Source: Dyadobacter fermentans DSM 18053 (lineage in GTDB: Bacteria; Bacteroidota; Bacteroidia; Cytophagales; Spirosomataceae). Taken from it: DNA of 64,000 nt. Position numbers and translations under genes: made by a program. Every line of letters begins with the position of its first letter. Within the stretch, counting starts at the first letter, position 1. The notes under the pieces are model-generated. The model had not been told where the DNA came from. It ran no database searches and saw only the letters and a program-made list of their open reading frames with translations. Positions 7,438 to 16,033 of the stretch are shown here, one piece after another. The stretch lies in contig NC_013037.1 in NCBI RefSeq assembly GCF_000023125.1, positions 5,744,501-5,808,500 of the forward strand, written 5' to 3'.

Positions 7438-8679
7438 CTATTCTTTTTCTACAAAGTCCATGTCCTTTGTAAACGTCTCTTCGAGGAAGTACAAGGCCAG
7501 CAATGCGATTACTGCCGTGGCAACCCCTATCACTAAACCGCTCTGGATCACGCCCAGGTCGGGTCTGAAACTCACAAACAATGCGGCCAGCGGAATCGTC
7601 GCGCCGCGTACAAAGTTGGGAACCGTGGTGGCTACCGTCGCCCGGAGGTTGGTGCCGAACAGTTCCGCGGCAATGGTGATGAACAATGTCCAGTAACCAT
7701 TGCAGAATCCGAGCAAGGTACAAAGCAAGTAGAACGAGAACAAATCCTGCATCGGAATTAACAGGTAACCGACCACCATCGCCAGTGACAGGATGATGAA
7801 CAACCGGATCACTTTCTTCCTGCTCCGCATATACTGACTTAGTAAACCACTGACGATATCTCCGCCTACCTGCCCTGAAAACGCCAGCATTACCGCCTTG
7901 CCCGCATTAATGCCCTCGATGCCCTTTGCCGAGCCGAATTCCGGCGAAAATGTGATCAGGATACCCACCACAAACCAGATCGGAAGTCCTACGATGATCG
8001 CCATCAGGTATTTACCGAGGCGTTTGCCGTTGAGCAGGATCATCATAATGTTACCGCGATCCACCGAACGTTCCTTGGCGTGCTTGAACATCCCGGATTC
8101 AAATACATTGAAACGCAGTACCAAAAGCAGCAAACCCATGCCGCCGCCCACGAAATATGAGATACGCCAGGCAAACAAGTCGGCAACAAAGTAAGCCAAA
8201 ATCGCACCCAATACCCCTAATGTAGCCACCAATGTGGTTCCATAGCCGCGTATTTCTTTGGGCAAAACCTCGGTAACGAGCGTAATTCCCGCACCAAGCT
8301 CTCCCGCAAGTCCCACACCCGCAATAAAGCGAAGAACTGCATACTGATCAAGCGATGTGACGAAACCGTTGCCGATATTGGCCAGCGAATACATGATAAT
8401 CGATCCGAAAAGCACCGAAAGCCGACCTCTTTTATCCGCGATCACCCCCCACAATACGCCGCCGATCAGCATTCCAGCCATTTGGTAATTCAATAAACTA
8501 ATGCCCTCGGTGAGCAGCTGGTCGTCGGGGACGTTCAGCGCTTTGAGACTGGGCACCCGCACCACACTGAACAAAAACAGGTCGTACATATCGACCAGAT
8601 AGCCCAATGCAGCCACTATTACTGGCACTTGCAACAGCTGCGAGAGCAGCGAAGGTTGCGAATTGTTGGTTGTTGACAT
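7438..8679 (-). CDS. MFS transporter (sugar/organic-acid type)
   Basis: The 413-residue inner-membrane protein has about twelve hydrophobic segments. The MFS signature between segments 2 and 3 is visible as GVIADKRGRLSVLFGS, and RFIAGVGLAGELGAGITLVTE is the TM4 motif of the sugar/aromatic-acid-proton symporter branch. The conserved loop after segment 6 and the second half (GQVGGDIVSGLLSQYMRSRKK) are also present. It is last in a run of genes for sugar oxidation, so it probably imports the substrate or an intermediate released in the periplasm. A heptamer array separates it from the SDR gene. Substrate cannot be named. Confidence 0.88.
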   Translation of the reverse strand: MSTTNNSQPSLLSQLLQVPVIVAALGYLVDMYDLFLFSVVRVPSLKALNVPDDQLLTEGISLLNYQMAGMLIGGVLWGVIADKRGRLSVLFGSIIMYSLANIGNGFVTSLDQYAVLRFIAGVGLAGELGAGITLVTEVLPKEIRGYGTTLVATLGVLGAILAYFVADLFAWRISYFVGGGMGLLLLVLRFNVFESGMFKHAKERSVDRGNIMMILLNGKRLGKYLMAIIVGLPIWFVVGILITFSPEFGSAKGIEGINAGKAVMLAFSGQVGGDIVSGLLSQYMRSRKKVIRLFIILSLAMVVGYLLIPMQDLFSFYLLCTLLGFCNGYWTLFITIAAELFGTNLRATVATTVPNFVRGATIPLAALFVSFRPDLGVIQSGLVIGVATAVIALLALYFLEETFTKDMDFVEKE

Positions 8680-8695
8680 AGGGTTAGGTTTTACT

Positions 8696-8785
8696 TCGGC
8701 TTTCGGCTGTCAGCCGTCGGCTTAGGGTTTGTTTAAATGTCAATCAAATATTTTTGACCGCCGACTGCCGACCGCCGATGGCCGA
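8696..8785. repeat. Inverted heptamer array: 4x TCGGCNN / 34-bp centre / 4x NNGCCGA
   Basis: Four contiguous heptamers (TCGGCTT, TCGGCTG, TCAGCCG, TCGGCTT; 8696-8723) face four reverse-complement heptamers (CCGCCGA, CTGCCGA, CCGCCGA, TGGCCGA; 8758-8785). The centre is AT-rich. The array ends 2 bp before the SDR stop codon and lies between two genes of the same operon. It can fold into a long imperfect hairpin, so it could limit read-through to the MFS gene or stabilise the upstream mRNA end. Confidence 0.8.
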
Positions 8786-8787
8786 GG

Positions 8788-9558
8788 TCACAGCCTGTCG
8801 ATCAGCATCCCGCCGTCCACGCCGATCACCTGGCCGGTGGAGTAGGGGAAGTCGCCCCGCGTGAGCGACGCTACCGCCTTGCCGACGTCCTCGGGCGTGC
8901 CCCAGCGCGGCTGTAATGCAATCCCGCTTTCGAACAGGTTGTCGTATTTCTCCTGCACTTTGGAAGTCATGTCGGTGGAAATAATACCCGGGCGGATCTC
9001 GTAAACCGGAATGTTGTACTCGGCCATTCTCACAGCAAAAAGCAGGTTGGTCATTGCCAGTCCTGCTTTTGAAATACAATATTCCCCACGGTTAATGGAC
9101 GCCACGGTGGCCGAAATAGAGGTCACGAAAATGATCATCGCCTCGAATGCATGGTTGTTCTCCTTCGCATGGGCCATTCTTTTTCCAATGGCTTGTGTAA
9201 AAAAGAAGGGGCCTTCGAGGTTGGTTGTCATCACTTCCTGGTAATTCTCGACGGTCGTTTCGAGGATGTCGAGCCGCACTCGAGGGGCTATGCCGGCGTT
9301 GTTCACGAGCAGATGGATCTGCCCGAATACGGAATAGGCCTTTTCGATAATGGCTTCGCGGTCGGCGGCGCTGGCGATGCTTCCCTGGCAATAGGCCACT
9401 TCGGCACCGAGCTCACGCAGTTCGTTGAGGGCATCGGCGGCGCCCGCTTCGTCACGGACGCCATTGATAGCCAGATTATATCCTTCTTTGGCAAGGGCTT
9501 TGGCAATGCCAAAACCGATGCCGCGACTTCCGCCGGTGATTAATGCGGTCTTTTTCAT
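8788..9558 (-). CDS. SDR family NAD(P)-dependent oxidoreductase
   Basis: The 256-residue classical short-chain dehydrogenase has the cofactor motif TGGSRGIG (8-15), NNAG (86-89), a catalytic Ser near 147 and Tyr160/Lys164 in YCISK. The family ending GQVIGVDGGM is intact. Annotation pipelines often call it a 3-ketoacyl-ACP reductase, but its position in a carbohydrate unit makes a sugar or uronate dehydrogenase more likely. Its start overlaps the end of the dehydrogenase gene upstream by 4 bp (ATGA), which implies translational coupling. A KduD-like role (after unsaturated uronate release) is possible, since a GH88-like hydrolase is in the same unit, but this is inference. Confidence 0.88.
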   Translation of the reverse strand: MKKTALITGGSRGIGFGIAKALAKEGYNLAINGVRDEAGAADALNELRELGAEVAYCQGSIASAADREAIIEKAYSVFGQIHLLVNNAGIAPRVRLDILETTVENYQEVMTTNLEGPFFFTQAIGKRMAHAKENNHAFEAMIIFVTSISATVASINRGEYCISKAGLAMTNLLFAVRMAEYNIPVYEIRPGIISTDMTSKVQEKYDNLFESGIALQPRWGTPEDVGKAVASLTRGDFPYSTGQVIGVDGGMLIDRL

Positions 9559-10700
9559 AGTTCCTGTACGTCAACCCATTGGCGTTTCTCCCAGCTTTCG
9601 AGGCCTTTTTCGGCCAGTTGCACACCGCGAGCACCCGCTTTCAGGTCCCATGGGAATGGTTCGTCTTTCACAATATGTTTCAGGAAAAGCTCCCATTGCG
9701 CCTTAAACGCATTGTCGTAAATCTCCTGTTCAGGCACTTTCGACCACCCATCGAAGAATGGGATCGGCTGAGGAATGTCGGGGTTCCAGACAGGCTTTGG
9801 CGTATTCCCGTAATGCTGAACGTAGCAATCGCGCAAACCGGCCACCGCCGAGCCGTGCGTGCCGTCCACTTGCAGCGTAAGCAGGTCGTCGCGGCGCACG
9901 CGTACCGTCCACGATGAGTTGAAATGCGCGACCACGTCGCCTTCCAGCTCGAATGTGGCGTAGCAGGCGTCGTCGGCGGTACATTTATAGGTGTTGCCAT
10001 TCTCGTCCACACGCTCGGGAATATGCGTGGCGCCGAGGCAGGATACCGCCTTTACTTTTCCAAACAGGTTATCCAGCACATAACGCCAGTGGCAGAGCAT
10101 ATCTACGATGATACCGCCATCGTCTTCTTTGCGGTAGTTCCATGATGGGCGCTGTGCCGGAATGCTGGTTCCTTCAAAAACCCAGTAACCAAACTCGCCG
10201 CGTACGGAAAGGATCTTGCCGAAGAAGCCGGCTTCCATCAGTCTTTTCAATTTTACCAAGCCCGGCAGCCACAGCTTATCCTGCACCACGCCGTTTTTCA
10301 GGCCCGCTTTGGTAGCGAGGTCATAAAGCTCCAATGCCTCCTCGGTAGTAGTACCGGTCGGTTTTTCACAATAAATGTGTTTTCCGGCTTCGATTGCCTT
10401 CTTCACAGCCGCAGCCCGGCGGCCGGTCACCTGCGCATCGAAATAGATCTGGTAATGCGAGTCGGACATCACCGATTCGAGGTCCGTTGTGTACTTCTGC
10501 ACGCCCGATTGCTTGCAAAGTGCCTGCAATTTTGCTTCGTTGCGTCCTACGAGAATCGGGTCGGGCATGATCACCTCGTCGGAAGAAATTTTCACGCCGC
10601 CTTGCTCGATAATGGCTTTAATAGAGCGCAGCAAATGCTGGTTGGTTCCCATACGGCCGGTTACGCCGTTCATGATAATGCCAATGGTATGTGTCGTCAT
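9555..10700 (-). CDS. Gfo/Idh/MocA family dehydrogenase
   Basis: This 381-residue cytoplasmic protein has no signal peptide. The N-terminal dinucleotide fold starts with IGIIMNGVTGRMGTNQ, an atypical glycine pattern, and the hallmark CEKPTGTT is near residue 114. The C-terminal domain carries GGIIVDMLCHWRYVLDNLFG, which supplies the usual His of the active site. It probably oxidises or reduces a sugar or its lactone with NAD(P). It is coupled to the SDR gene downstream by a 4-bp overlap and follows the TIM-barrel gene by 48 bp. The pairing with an isomerase/epimerase-fold protein resembles keto-sugar pathways. Confidence 0.87.
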   Translation of the reverse strand: MTTHTIGIIMNGVTGRMGTNQHLLRSIKAIIEQGGVKISSDEVIMPDPILVGRNEAKLQALCKQSGVQKYTTDLESVMSDSHYQIYFDAQVTGRRAAAVKKAIEAGKHIYCEKPTGTTTEEALELYDLATKAGLKNGVVQDKLWLPGLVKLKRLMEAGFFGKILSVRGEFGYWVFEGTSIPAQRPSWNYRKEDDGGIIVDMLCHWRYVLDNLFGKVKAVSCLGATHIPERVDENGNTYKCTADDACYATFELEGDVVAHFNSSWTVRVRRDDLLTLQVDGTHGSAVAGLRDCYVQHYGNTPKPVWNPDIPQPIPFFDGWSKVPEQEIYDNAFKAQWELFLKHIVKDEPFPWDLKAGARGVQLAEKGLESWEKRQWVDVQEL

Positions 10701-10748
10701 TGTTTGGATATGTTATAATTGAATGGCGCGAAGCTGCTGCTTTGCGCA

Positions 10749-11573
10749 TTAAACCGTTCTTACAAATGCTTCGGTAATCTCGCTGAGGAAGAGGTGCTGG
10801 TCCTTTGCCCAATGGATATTCGAGAAAATCTCCACCTCGCAGAAGCCATTGAAGCCCGTTGCTTCCACCCAGCCCCTGATTTTTTTCAGATCAATACATC
10901 CTTCACCCATCAATCCGCGGTCGTTGAGCAGGTCGATCGTATTTACCTTCCAATCGCACACGTGGTAGGCGAGCAGGTTGCCGTTGGCGCCACAGCGGGC
11001 AATCTCTTTTTCCAGATCACCATCCCACCACAAATGGTACACATCCACAGCCACGCCGACAAACGGCGATTTGAAATACTCTGCCATGTCGTTGGCCTGC
11101 GCCAGCGTGTTAATGGCCGAGCGATCGGCGGCGTACATCGGGTGCAGCGGCTCGATGGCCAGCTTCACGCCCAGTTTTTCGGCCAGCGGCAGAATAGCGG
11201 CAATGCCTTCGCGGATCTGGTCGCGCGACGTTTCCAGCGACTGGTCGGGTGACGCCCCGCATACGAGCACGATCATGGGCGCTCCCAAAGCCGCCGCTTC
11301 TTCGAGCAGCTTGCGGTTGTGATCAATCGCCTGTGCGCGCCCGGCACTGCTGGTGTGCGGGAAAAAGCCGCCGCGTACGTAAGAGACTATTTCCAGCCCG
11401 GCCGCCCGGATGATCTCGCCCGCACGGCGCGGCCCGATGCCTTCCGTGGCATTTTGCCAGACGCTGATGCCTTTTACACCGGCAGCAGCGTAGTTTTCCA
11501 CCGCCTCCGCAAGTCCCCAGGGCTTGGTCGTGATGGTATGGATGCAGCACCGGTCGAGTGTTATGTTTTCCAA
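10749..11573 (-). CDS. Sugar phosphate isomerase/epimerase (TIM barrel, AP endonuclease 2 fold)
   Basis: The 274-residue protein is a single xylose-isomerase-like TIM barrel. Metal-site landmarks are IEPLHP near residue 138, VDVYHLWWD near 174, YHVCDWK near 203 and CEVEIFS near 249, which give the Glu/Asp/His/Glu set of the family. Members isomerise, epimerise or dehydrate sugars, keto-sugars or inositols; the name does not imply a phosphorylated substrate. It is a middle member of the six-gene minus-strand unit, between the GH88-like hydrolase and the Gfo/Idh/MocA enzyme. A small imperfect palindrome near 11637-11653 lies in the 104-bp gap upstream. Confidence 0.85.
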   Translation of the reverse strand: MENITLDRCCIHTITTKPWGLAEAVENYAAAGVKGISVWQNATEGIGPRRAGEIIRAAGLEIVSYVRGGFFPHTSSAGRAQAIDHNRKLLEEAAALGAPMIVLVCGASPDQSLETSRDQIREGIAAILPLAEKLGVKLAIEPLHPMYAADRSAINTLAQANDMAEYFKSPFVGVAVDVYHLWWDGDLEKEIARCGANGNLLAYHVCDWKVNTIDLLNDRGLMGEGCIDLKKIRGWVEATGFNGFCEVEIFSNIHWAKDQHLFLSEITEAFVRTV

Positions 11574-11677
11574 TTCGGAGATTTGGTTATTGTTGTGGTG
11601 AGATTGCTTTTTGAAAAATTAAATATGCGGGCTCCTACCGTCAGGCTGACAGTAACATTCTGGATTACAGTTGTATT

Positions 11678-13060
11678 TTACTTCACCGCGCCCAGATACG
11701 TGTAATAAGGCAACCCCTTATTGATCCGGTGGAGGTAAAGCGCCACTTCTCGGGCGTGGTAATCTCCCCACATGCTCGATTCGCCATTCGGGATTTTCTG
11801 TCCGGCGGGCACATTGTCCCAGCCATTCGGCCGGTGGTAAATCGAATGCAGGATCAGCCCCTGGTGTGTTGGGTCGGTGGAAAGGTAAGGCTCGGCGAAA
11901 AGCGTATCCACGGCGGTGAGACCAGCCTGCCAATAGCGGTTTCCAGCTTCGTTTTGACCTTTTTCATTCAAATATTTACCCAAACGGAGCAATCCCTGCG
12001 CGCCAATGGCCGCCGCCGAGCTGTCGATCGGCTCGAAATCATTGTATGGATCGGACGTTCTCGATGTGTAGTCGCCGAGTTTGTGCAGGTGCGGAGCGCC
12101 GGTATCCCAGTAAGGAATGCCGTCGGAAGCGGTGTTTTCAATGTAAAAATCACAAGTGGCTTGCGCGGCTTTCAGGTAAATGCGCTCGATTTCGGCGCGG
12201 CCGCCCAGCGGCGCCAGTTCGTCGTCGGAGAAGCTGGCTAGCGGCTCGAGCTGTTCGGCAAAACCCAGCATGGCCCATGCGAGGCCGCGCGTCCAGGTGG
12301 TGAAACCCGAGAAGCCCTGCTGCGAGTTGGGGCAGCGGTAATTGCCGTCGTTGGTGTTGAAAACGCTTTCGTGCGCCGTGCGACCCCAAAGATCGTAGCT
12401 GTCGCGGCCCTCGCCGTAATACACCGAATAGTTGGCCGTAGCAATAGAGTGCAGCGTTCCGCGTTCGAGCAGGCTCGTTTTCAGGTCATTTTCGCCCATG
12501 TAACTATGGCCGAGCAAATGCGAAACCATCAGCGCTCTTACCGACCGGATTGTATCCACAAACAACGAGTGCGGCCCGTTGAATGAATGGATGAAGCCCT
12601 GGCCGTTTTTAATGCTCGTCCAGCGACGCGCCTGCACCGCTCCCGATACTTTCAATGCGATTTCGTAGAAGTTGCGTTCCCATTCGTTTTCCGGGATCAC
12701 CCCTTCGTTCATCAGGCGCAGCAGGTTGCCGTACGTGCTCACATTGTTGAACCCATGATCGTGCACGCCGAAATGCCCCACGTGCGAGGCCATGAAACCA
12801 ACCGTATTTTTACGGGCACTGGCGAGGTAGCTTTCGTCGCCGGTGGCATCAAATTGTAGCACTTCGGCACCATACTGGAAGCCTTGGGTCCATTCGGTCC
12901 AACCGCGCAGGGTGTACTTGCCGTTCACGGTGAATACGGGCGTCCCTTTCGAGTTGTCGTATTCCCTGTTGATGAGCTTGATTTTTTCACCCGAAACCTC
13001 CCAGAACCGGTCGAGTTTGGCTTGGAGCGACGACGCATTCAATTCATTTTTTATCTGCAT
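11678..13060 (-). CDS. GH88-like unsaturated glucuronyl hydrolase
   Basis: The 460-residue protein has the alpha/alpha-barrel pattern of family GH88 (possibly GH105). HDHGF (His100-Asp101) and FVDTIR (Asp169) match the two catalytic-site Asp positions of unsaturated glucuronyl hydrolases. The late motifs DSSAAAIGAQGLL and GESSMWGDYHAREVALYL are also typical. These enzymes remove a 4,5-unsaturated uronate from lyase products. There is no signal peptide, so it acts in the cytoplasm on imported oligosaccharides. No polysaccharide lyase is in the window. A consensus promoter directly upstream makes it the first gene of the catabolic transcript, with the AraC gene just before it. Confidence 0.8.
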   Translation of the reverse strand: MQIKNELNASSLQAKLDRFWEVSGEKIKLINREYDNSKGTPVFTVNGKYTLRGWTEWTQGFQYGAEVLQFDATGDESYLASARKNTVGFMASHVGHFGVHDHGFNNVSTYGNLLRLMNEGVIPENEWERNFYEIALKVSGAVQARRWTSIKNGQGFIHSFNGPHSLFVDTIRSVRALMVSHLLGHSYMGENDLKTSLLERGTLHSIATANYSVYYGEGRDSYDLWGRTAHESVFNTNDGNYRCPNSQQGFSGFTTWTRGLAWAMLGFAEQLEPLASFSDDELAPLGGRAEIERIYLKAAQATCDFYIENTASDGIPYWDTGAPHLHKLGDYTSRTSDPYNDFEPIDSSAAAIGAQGLLRLGKYLNEKGQNEAGNRYWQAGLTAVDTLFAEPYLSTDPTHQGLILHSIYHRPNGWDNVPAGQKIPNGESSMWGDYHAREVALYLHRINKGLPYYTYLGAVK

Positions 13061-13106
13061 AATGGATATCGATAGTATTATTTAGCCATTTTAATTTTGG
13101 ATAATA

Positions 13107-13137
13107 CAAAGATATTTGCGGATAAAAGGGATAGCAA
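13107..13137 (-). promoter_or_regulatory. Promoter of the sugar-catabolism unit
   Basis: On the minus strand a -33-like TTG (13135-13137), a 20-bp spacer and TATCTTTG (13107-13114, an exact TAnnTTTG) lie 47 bp before the GH88 start codon. Two GCAAAT motifs around it could be contacts for the adjacent AraC regulator, but this is a guess. Confidence 0.6.
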
Positions 13138-13152
13138 GGTACAAATTTGCTA

Positions 13153-14088
13153 TTAAATGGTACTTTTCCGAACATGCTCGCGGTACTCATTCGGGGTCAG
13201 TCCGGTTTTCTTTTTGAAGATCCGGCTGAAATACGAAGGGTCGTCCATGTGGATGTGGTAGGCGATTTCCTTACTGCTGAGATTGGTGAAAACGAGTAGC
13301 CGTTTCGCTTCGAGGAGGAGTTTTTCGAGGATGTATTCCTGGCAGGAGATGCCCAAAGATTTCCGGATGATTTTACTCAGATAATCGGGCGTTACCGCAA
13401 GCTGGCTGGCATATTGCTGCACCTCGTGCATTTGCCTGAAATTCTTTTCCACCAGTTCCTGAAAACGGCCTGCCAGTTCAGGAACAGAAAGCGCGGGCGA
13501 CTCCGCCGGCTGCGCAAGATGGTGAGTCAGCAGCGCACATTTCTGCAACAACAAACCCAGATACCGCCCGATGAGCGTCTGGTCGGTTTCTGCATTCAAA
13601 TGGTCGGTGACCATGTTTTCAAGGATATTGTGGAAATAGTGCTTGTCGCTTTCGGAAAGCGTAATAATGGGCTGTCTGCGCGCGGGCTGAAAAAACGGTA
13701 GCTGCGAGAGTGACGGGTTCATAGGATTATAGAACGTGTAAAAATCCTCCGAAAACGCGACGATATAACCCTGGAAAGAGCTCGAAAAAGTGAGCAAATG
13801 CACCTGGCCGGGCGTGAGGAAATGCAGTCCGGCGCCGTGGATATTGTAGGAATGAAAGTCGATTTCGTGAAAACCTTCGCCTTCTTCGATAAACAGGATT
13901 TCGTAGTAAGTATGCCGGTGTGGGGTGTCGGTCGGGAGCGGCGTGATGGGCAGAGACACCGGGCCGTCCTTCAGGGCGCCGGGGCTATTACCTAGGCTGT
14001 TTTTGAACCGGAATATCTTTAATGCGGGTACCTGGCTGGGCGTTTTGGGAAGCGAATGGACCGGGATTGCATCAGACACGAAAACCAT
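13153..14088 (-). CDS. AraC family transcriptional regulator
   Basis: From the ATG at 14088 the protein has 311 residues; an upstream alternative start at 14139 would add a Leu/Lys-rich stretch that is not typical. The N-terminal cupin-like sensor (HTYYEILFIEEGEGFHEIDFHSYNIHGAGLHF, split here by residues 70-110) is followed by a C-terminal pair of helix-turn-helix motifs. The second ends in DDPSYFSRIFKKKTGLTPNEYR, the AraC signature. It lies immediately upstream of, and on the same strand as, the GH88-led unit. It is probably its local activator, responding to a sugar. It is divergent from the ABC transporter gene. Confidence 0.9.
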   Translation of the reverse strand: MVFVSDAIPVHSLPKTPSQVPALKIFRFKNSLGNSPGALKDGPVSLPITPLPTDTPHRHTYYEILFIEEGEGFHEIDFHSYNIHGAGLHFLTPGQVHLLTFSSSFQGYIVAFSEDFYTFYNPMNPSLSQLPFFQPARRQPIITLSESDKHYFHNILENMVTDHLNAETDQTLIGRYLGLLLQKCALLTHHLAQPAESPALSVPELAGRFQELVEKNFRQMHEVQQYASQLAVTPDYLSKIIRKSLGISCQEYILEKLLLEAKRLLVFTNLSSKEIAYHIHMDDPSYFSRIFKKKTGLTPNEYREHVRKSTI

Positions 14089-14200
14089 GCAACTAGACTT
14101 TTTCAGGTTCAATAATCGTTTCAAAAGCAGCAATATCACGAAAACTACCAGTAACAGCCAGACCGGTTACCAGTTTTTTTACACCCTCTGTGACATTTTC

Positions 14201-14208
14201 TACCTTTG
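14201..14208 (+). promoter_or_regulatory. -7 promoter box (TACCTTTG) for the ABC transporter gene
   Basis: This exact TAnnTTTG match lies 46 bp before the GTG at 14255. A T-rich stretch at 14173-14180 could act as the -33 region. It excludes start codons further upstream in the open frame. Confidence 0.55.
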
Positions 14209-14254
14209 CATTGTTGATCCAAAACAACCACTGTACTACCCAAAAAGCTACCCG

Positions 14255-16030
14255 GTGAACCAGGAAACCAAAAGCGGCCAGATATTCGATCTTCCTACTC
14301 TAAGGCGTCTATACACATTCGTTCGACCTTACCAGAAGCAGTTTTACCTGCTTATTGCCATTATATTGCTCAACGCGGTACTCGCGCCGCTCACGCCCCT
14401 GCTGATCAAATACACGATCGACACGCCCATTGCGAACGGCGATTACTCGCAGCTGACGGTAATGCTCGTGGTAATGCTGGTCGTTACCGTTTTGCAAGGT
14501 ATTGCGCAGTTTTGGAACACCTACATGTCGGGCTGGCTCGGGCAGTACATTATCCGCGACATCCGCGTGCAGTTGTACGAGAAAATCATTGGTTTAAGGC
14601 TCAAATTCTTCGATAACACGCCCATAGGCCGCCTCGTAACGCGCACCATTTCCGACGTCGAAACGCTTTCCAATGTGTTCAGCGACGGTATGGCCGCCAT
14701 TGCCGGGGACATTCTGCAACTGGTGCTGATCATCGCCGTCATGTTTTACACCGACTGGAAACTTTCGATCATCAGTCTGTCGATGATCCCGCTGATGCTT
14801 TTCTGTACCTATATTTTCAAGGAGAAGATCAAAGATTCGTTCAATGAAGTGCGGGCAGCGGTTTCCAACCTTAATGCATTTGTGCAAGAGCACATTACCG
14901 GGATGGGAATCGTGCAGATTTTCAGCAGTGAGGACATAGAATACAAGAAGTTCAGGGAGATAAACAAGGTGCACCGGAATGCGAACATCCGGTCAATTCT
15001 CTATTATTCCGTGTATTATCCGGTGGCGGACGTGATCGCCGCGGCGGGTACGGGTCTGGTGGTTTGGTACGGGTCCAAGCAAATCCTGGGGGCAGAAATC
15101 ACATTCGGTACGGTTACGGCATTCGTGATGTTCATTAATCTCTTCTTTCGCCCGATCCGTCAGCTCGCCGACCGTTTCAACACCCTGCAAATGGGTATCG
15201 TGAGCACCGACCGCATTCTGAAACTGCTCGACAGCGACGAGTACACGGCCAACGAAGGCACATTTGCGCCGGATTCGATCAAAGGGAATGTGGAGTTTAA
15301 AAACGTGTGGTTCGCTTACAATGACGAAGAGTACGTTTTAAGGGATATTAATTTTAATGTAAAAGAAGGGGAAACGATCGCCTTCGTGGGTGCTACCGGG
15401 GCCGGGAAATCTTCGATCATTAACCTGCTTACCCGCTTTTACGACATCAACAAAGGCAATATTTACGTAGATGGCGTTGAAGTGCATGATTATGAGCTGA
15501 ATGCATTGCGCAAGCACATCGGTGTGGTGTTGCAGGACGTGTTCCTGTTTTCAGATACCATTGAAAATAATATCCGCCTCGGCGATCAGAGCATTACCCA
15601 CGAAAAAATCGTGGAAGCGGCCAAATTGGTGGGCGTCCATGACTTCATCGAGCGCTTGCCCGGCGGCTATACCTATAATGTAATGGAACGCGGCGCGACG
15701 CTCTCGGTAGGGCAGCGGCAGCTCATTTCTTTCGTCCGTGCAATGGTCCACGAACCTAAGATCATCGTGCTCGACGAAGCAACTTCGTCGGTCGATAGCG
15801 AAACGGAGGAATTGATCCAGCACGCCATTGAAAACCTGATGCACGGTCGCACGGCGATCGTGATTGCGCACCGGTTATCGACGATCCAGGAGGCTGATAA
15901 GATTATTGTCGTGGACAAAGGGCGCATTGTGGAGGAAGGTAACCACGAGCAACTGCTTGAAAAAGAAGGCGCTTATGCAAACTTGTACCGGATGCAGTAC
16001 AAGGAGGTGCATAAGATTGGGACTTTGTAG
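14255..16030 (+). CDS. ABC transporter, fused permease/ATPase (MsbA-like exporter)
   Basis: From the GTG at 14255 (VNQETKSGQ) the protein has 591 residues, the normal size for a half-transporter. The open frame extends back to 13925, but that extension overlaps the AraC gene and precedes the promoter box. Six transmembrane helices occupy about residues 25-310. The ATPase domain has Walker A GATGAGKSS, Q-loop VVLQDVFLFSD, signature LSVGQRQLISF, Walker B IIVLDEATSSVD and switch IAHRLST. Export of lipid or a drug-like compound is likely, with MsbA/lipid A a possible cargo. It ends 3 bp before a heptamer array and convergently faces PBP1A. Confidence 0.9.
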   Translation: MNQETKSGQIFDLPTLRRLYTFVRPYQKQFYLLIAIILLNAVLAPLTPLLIKYTIDTPIANGDYSQLTVMLVVMLVVTVLQGIAQFWNTYMSGWLGQYIIRDIRVQLYEKIIGLRLKFFDNTPIGRLVTRTISDVETLSNVFSDGMAAIAGDILQLVLIIAVMFYTDWKLSIISLSMIPLMLFCTYIFKEKIKDSFNEVRAAVSNLNAFVQEHITGMGIVQIFSSEDIEYKKFREINKVHRNANIRSILYYSVYYPVADVIAAAGTGLVVWYGSKQILGAEITFGTVTAFVMFINLFFRPIRQLADRFNTLQMGIVSTDRILKLLDSDEYTANEGTFAPDSIKGNVEFKNVWFAYNDEEYVLRDINFNVKEGETIAFVGATGAGKSSIINLLTRFYDINKGNIYVDGVEVHDYELNALRKHIGVVLQDVFLFSDTIENNIRLGDQSITHEKIVEAAKLVGVHDFIERLPGGYTYNVMERGATLSVGQRQLISFVRAMVHEPKIIVLDEATSSVDSETEELIQHAIENLMHGRTAIVIAHRLSTIQEADKIIVVDKGRIVEEGNHEQLLEKEGAYANLYRMQYKEVHKIGTL

Positions 16031-16033
16031 CAG

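Noticed and set aside
13925..14254. N-terminal extension of the ABC exporter from 13925
   Set aside because: It overlaps the AraC gene and precedes the promoter box at 14201; the GTG at 14255 gives the usual length.
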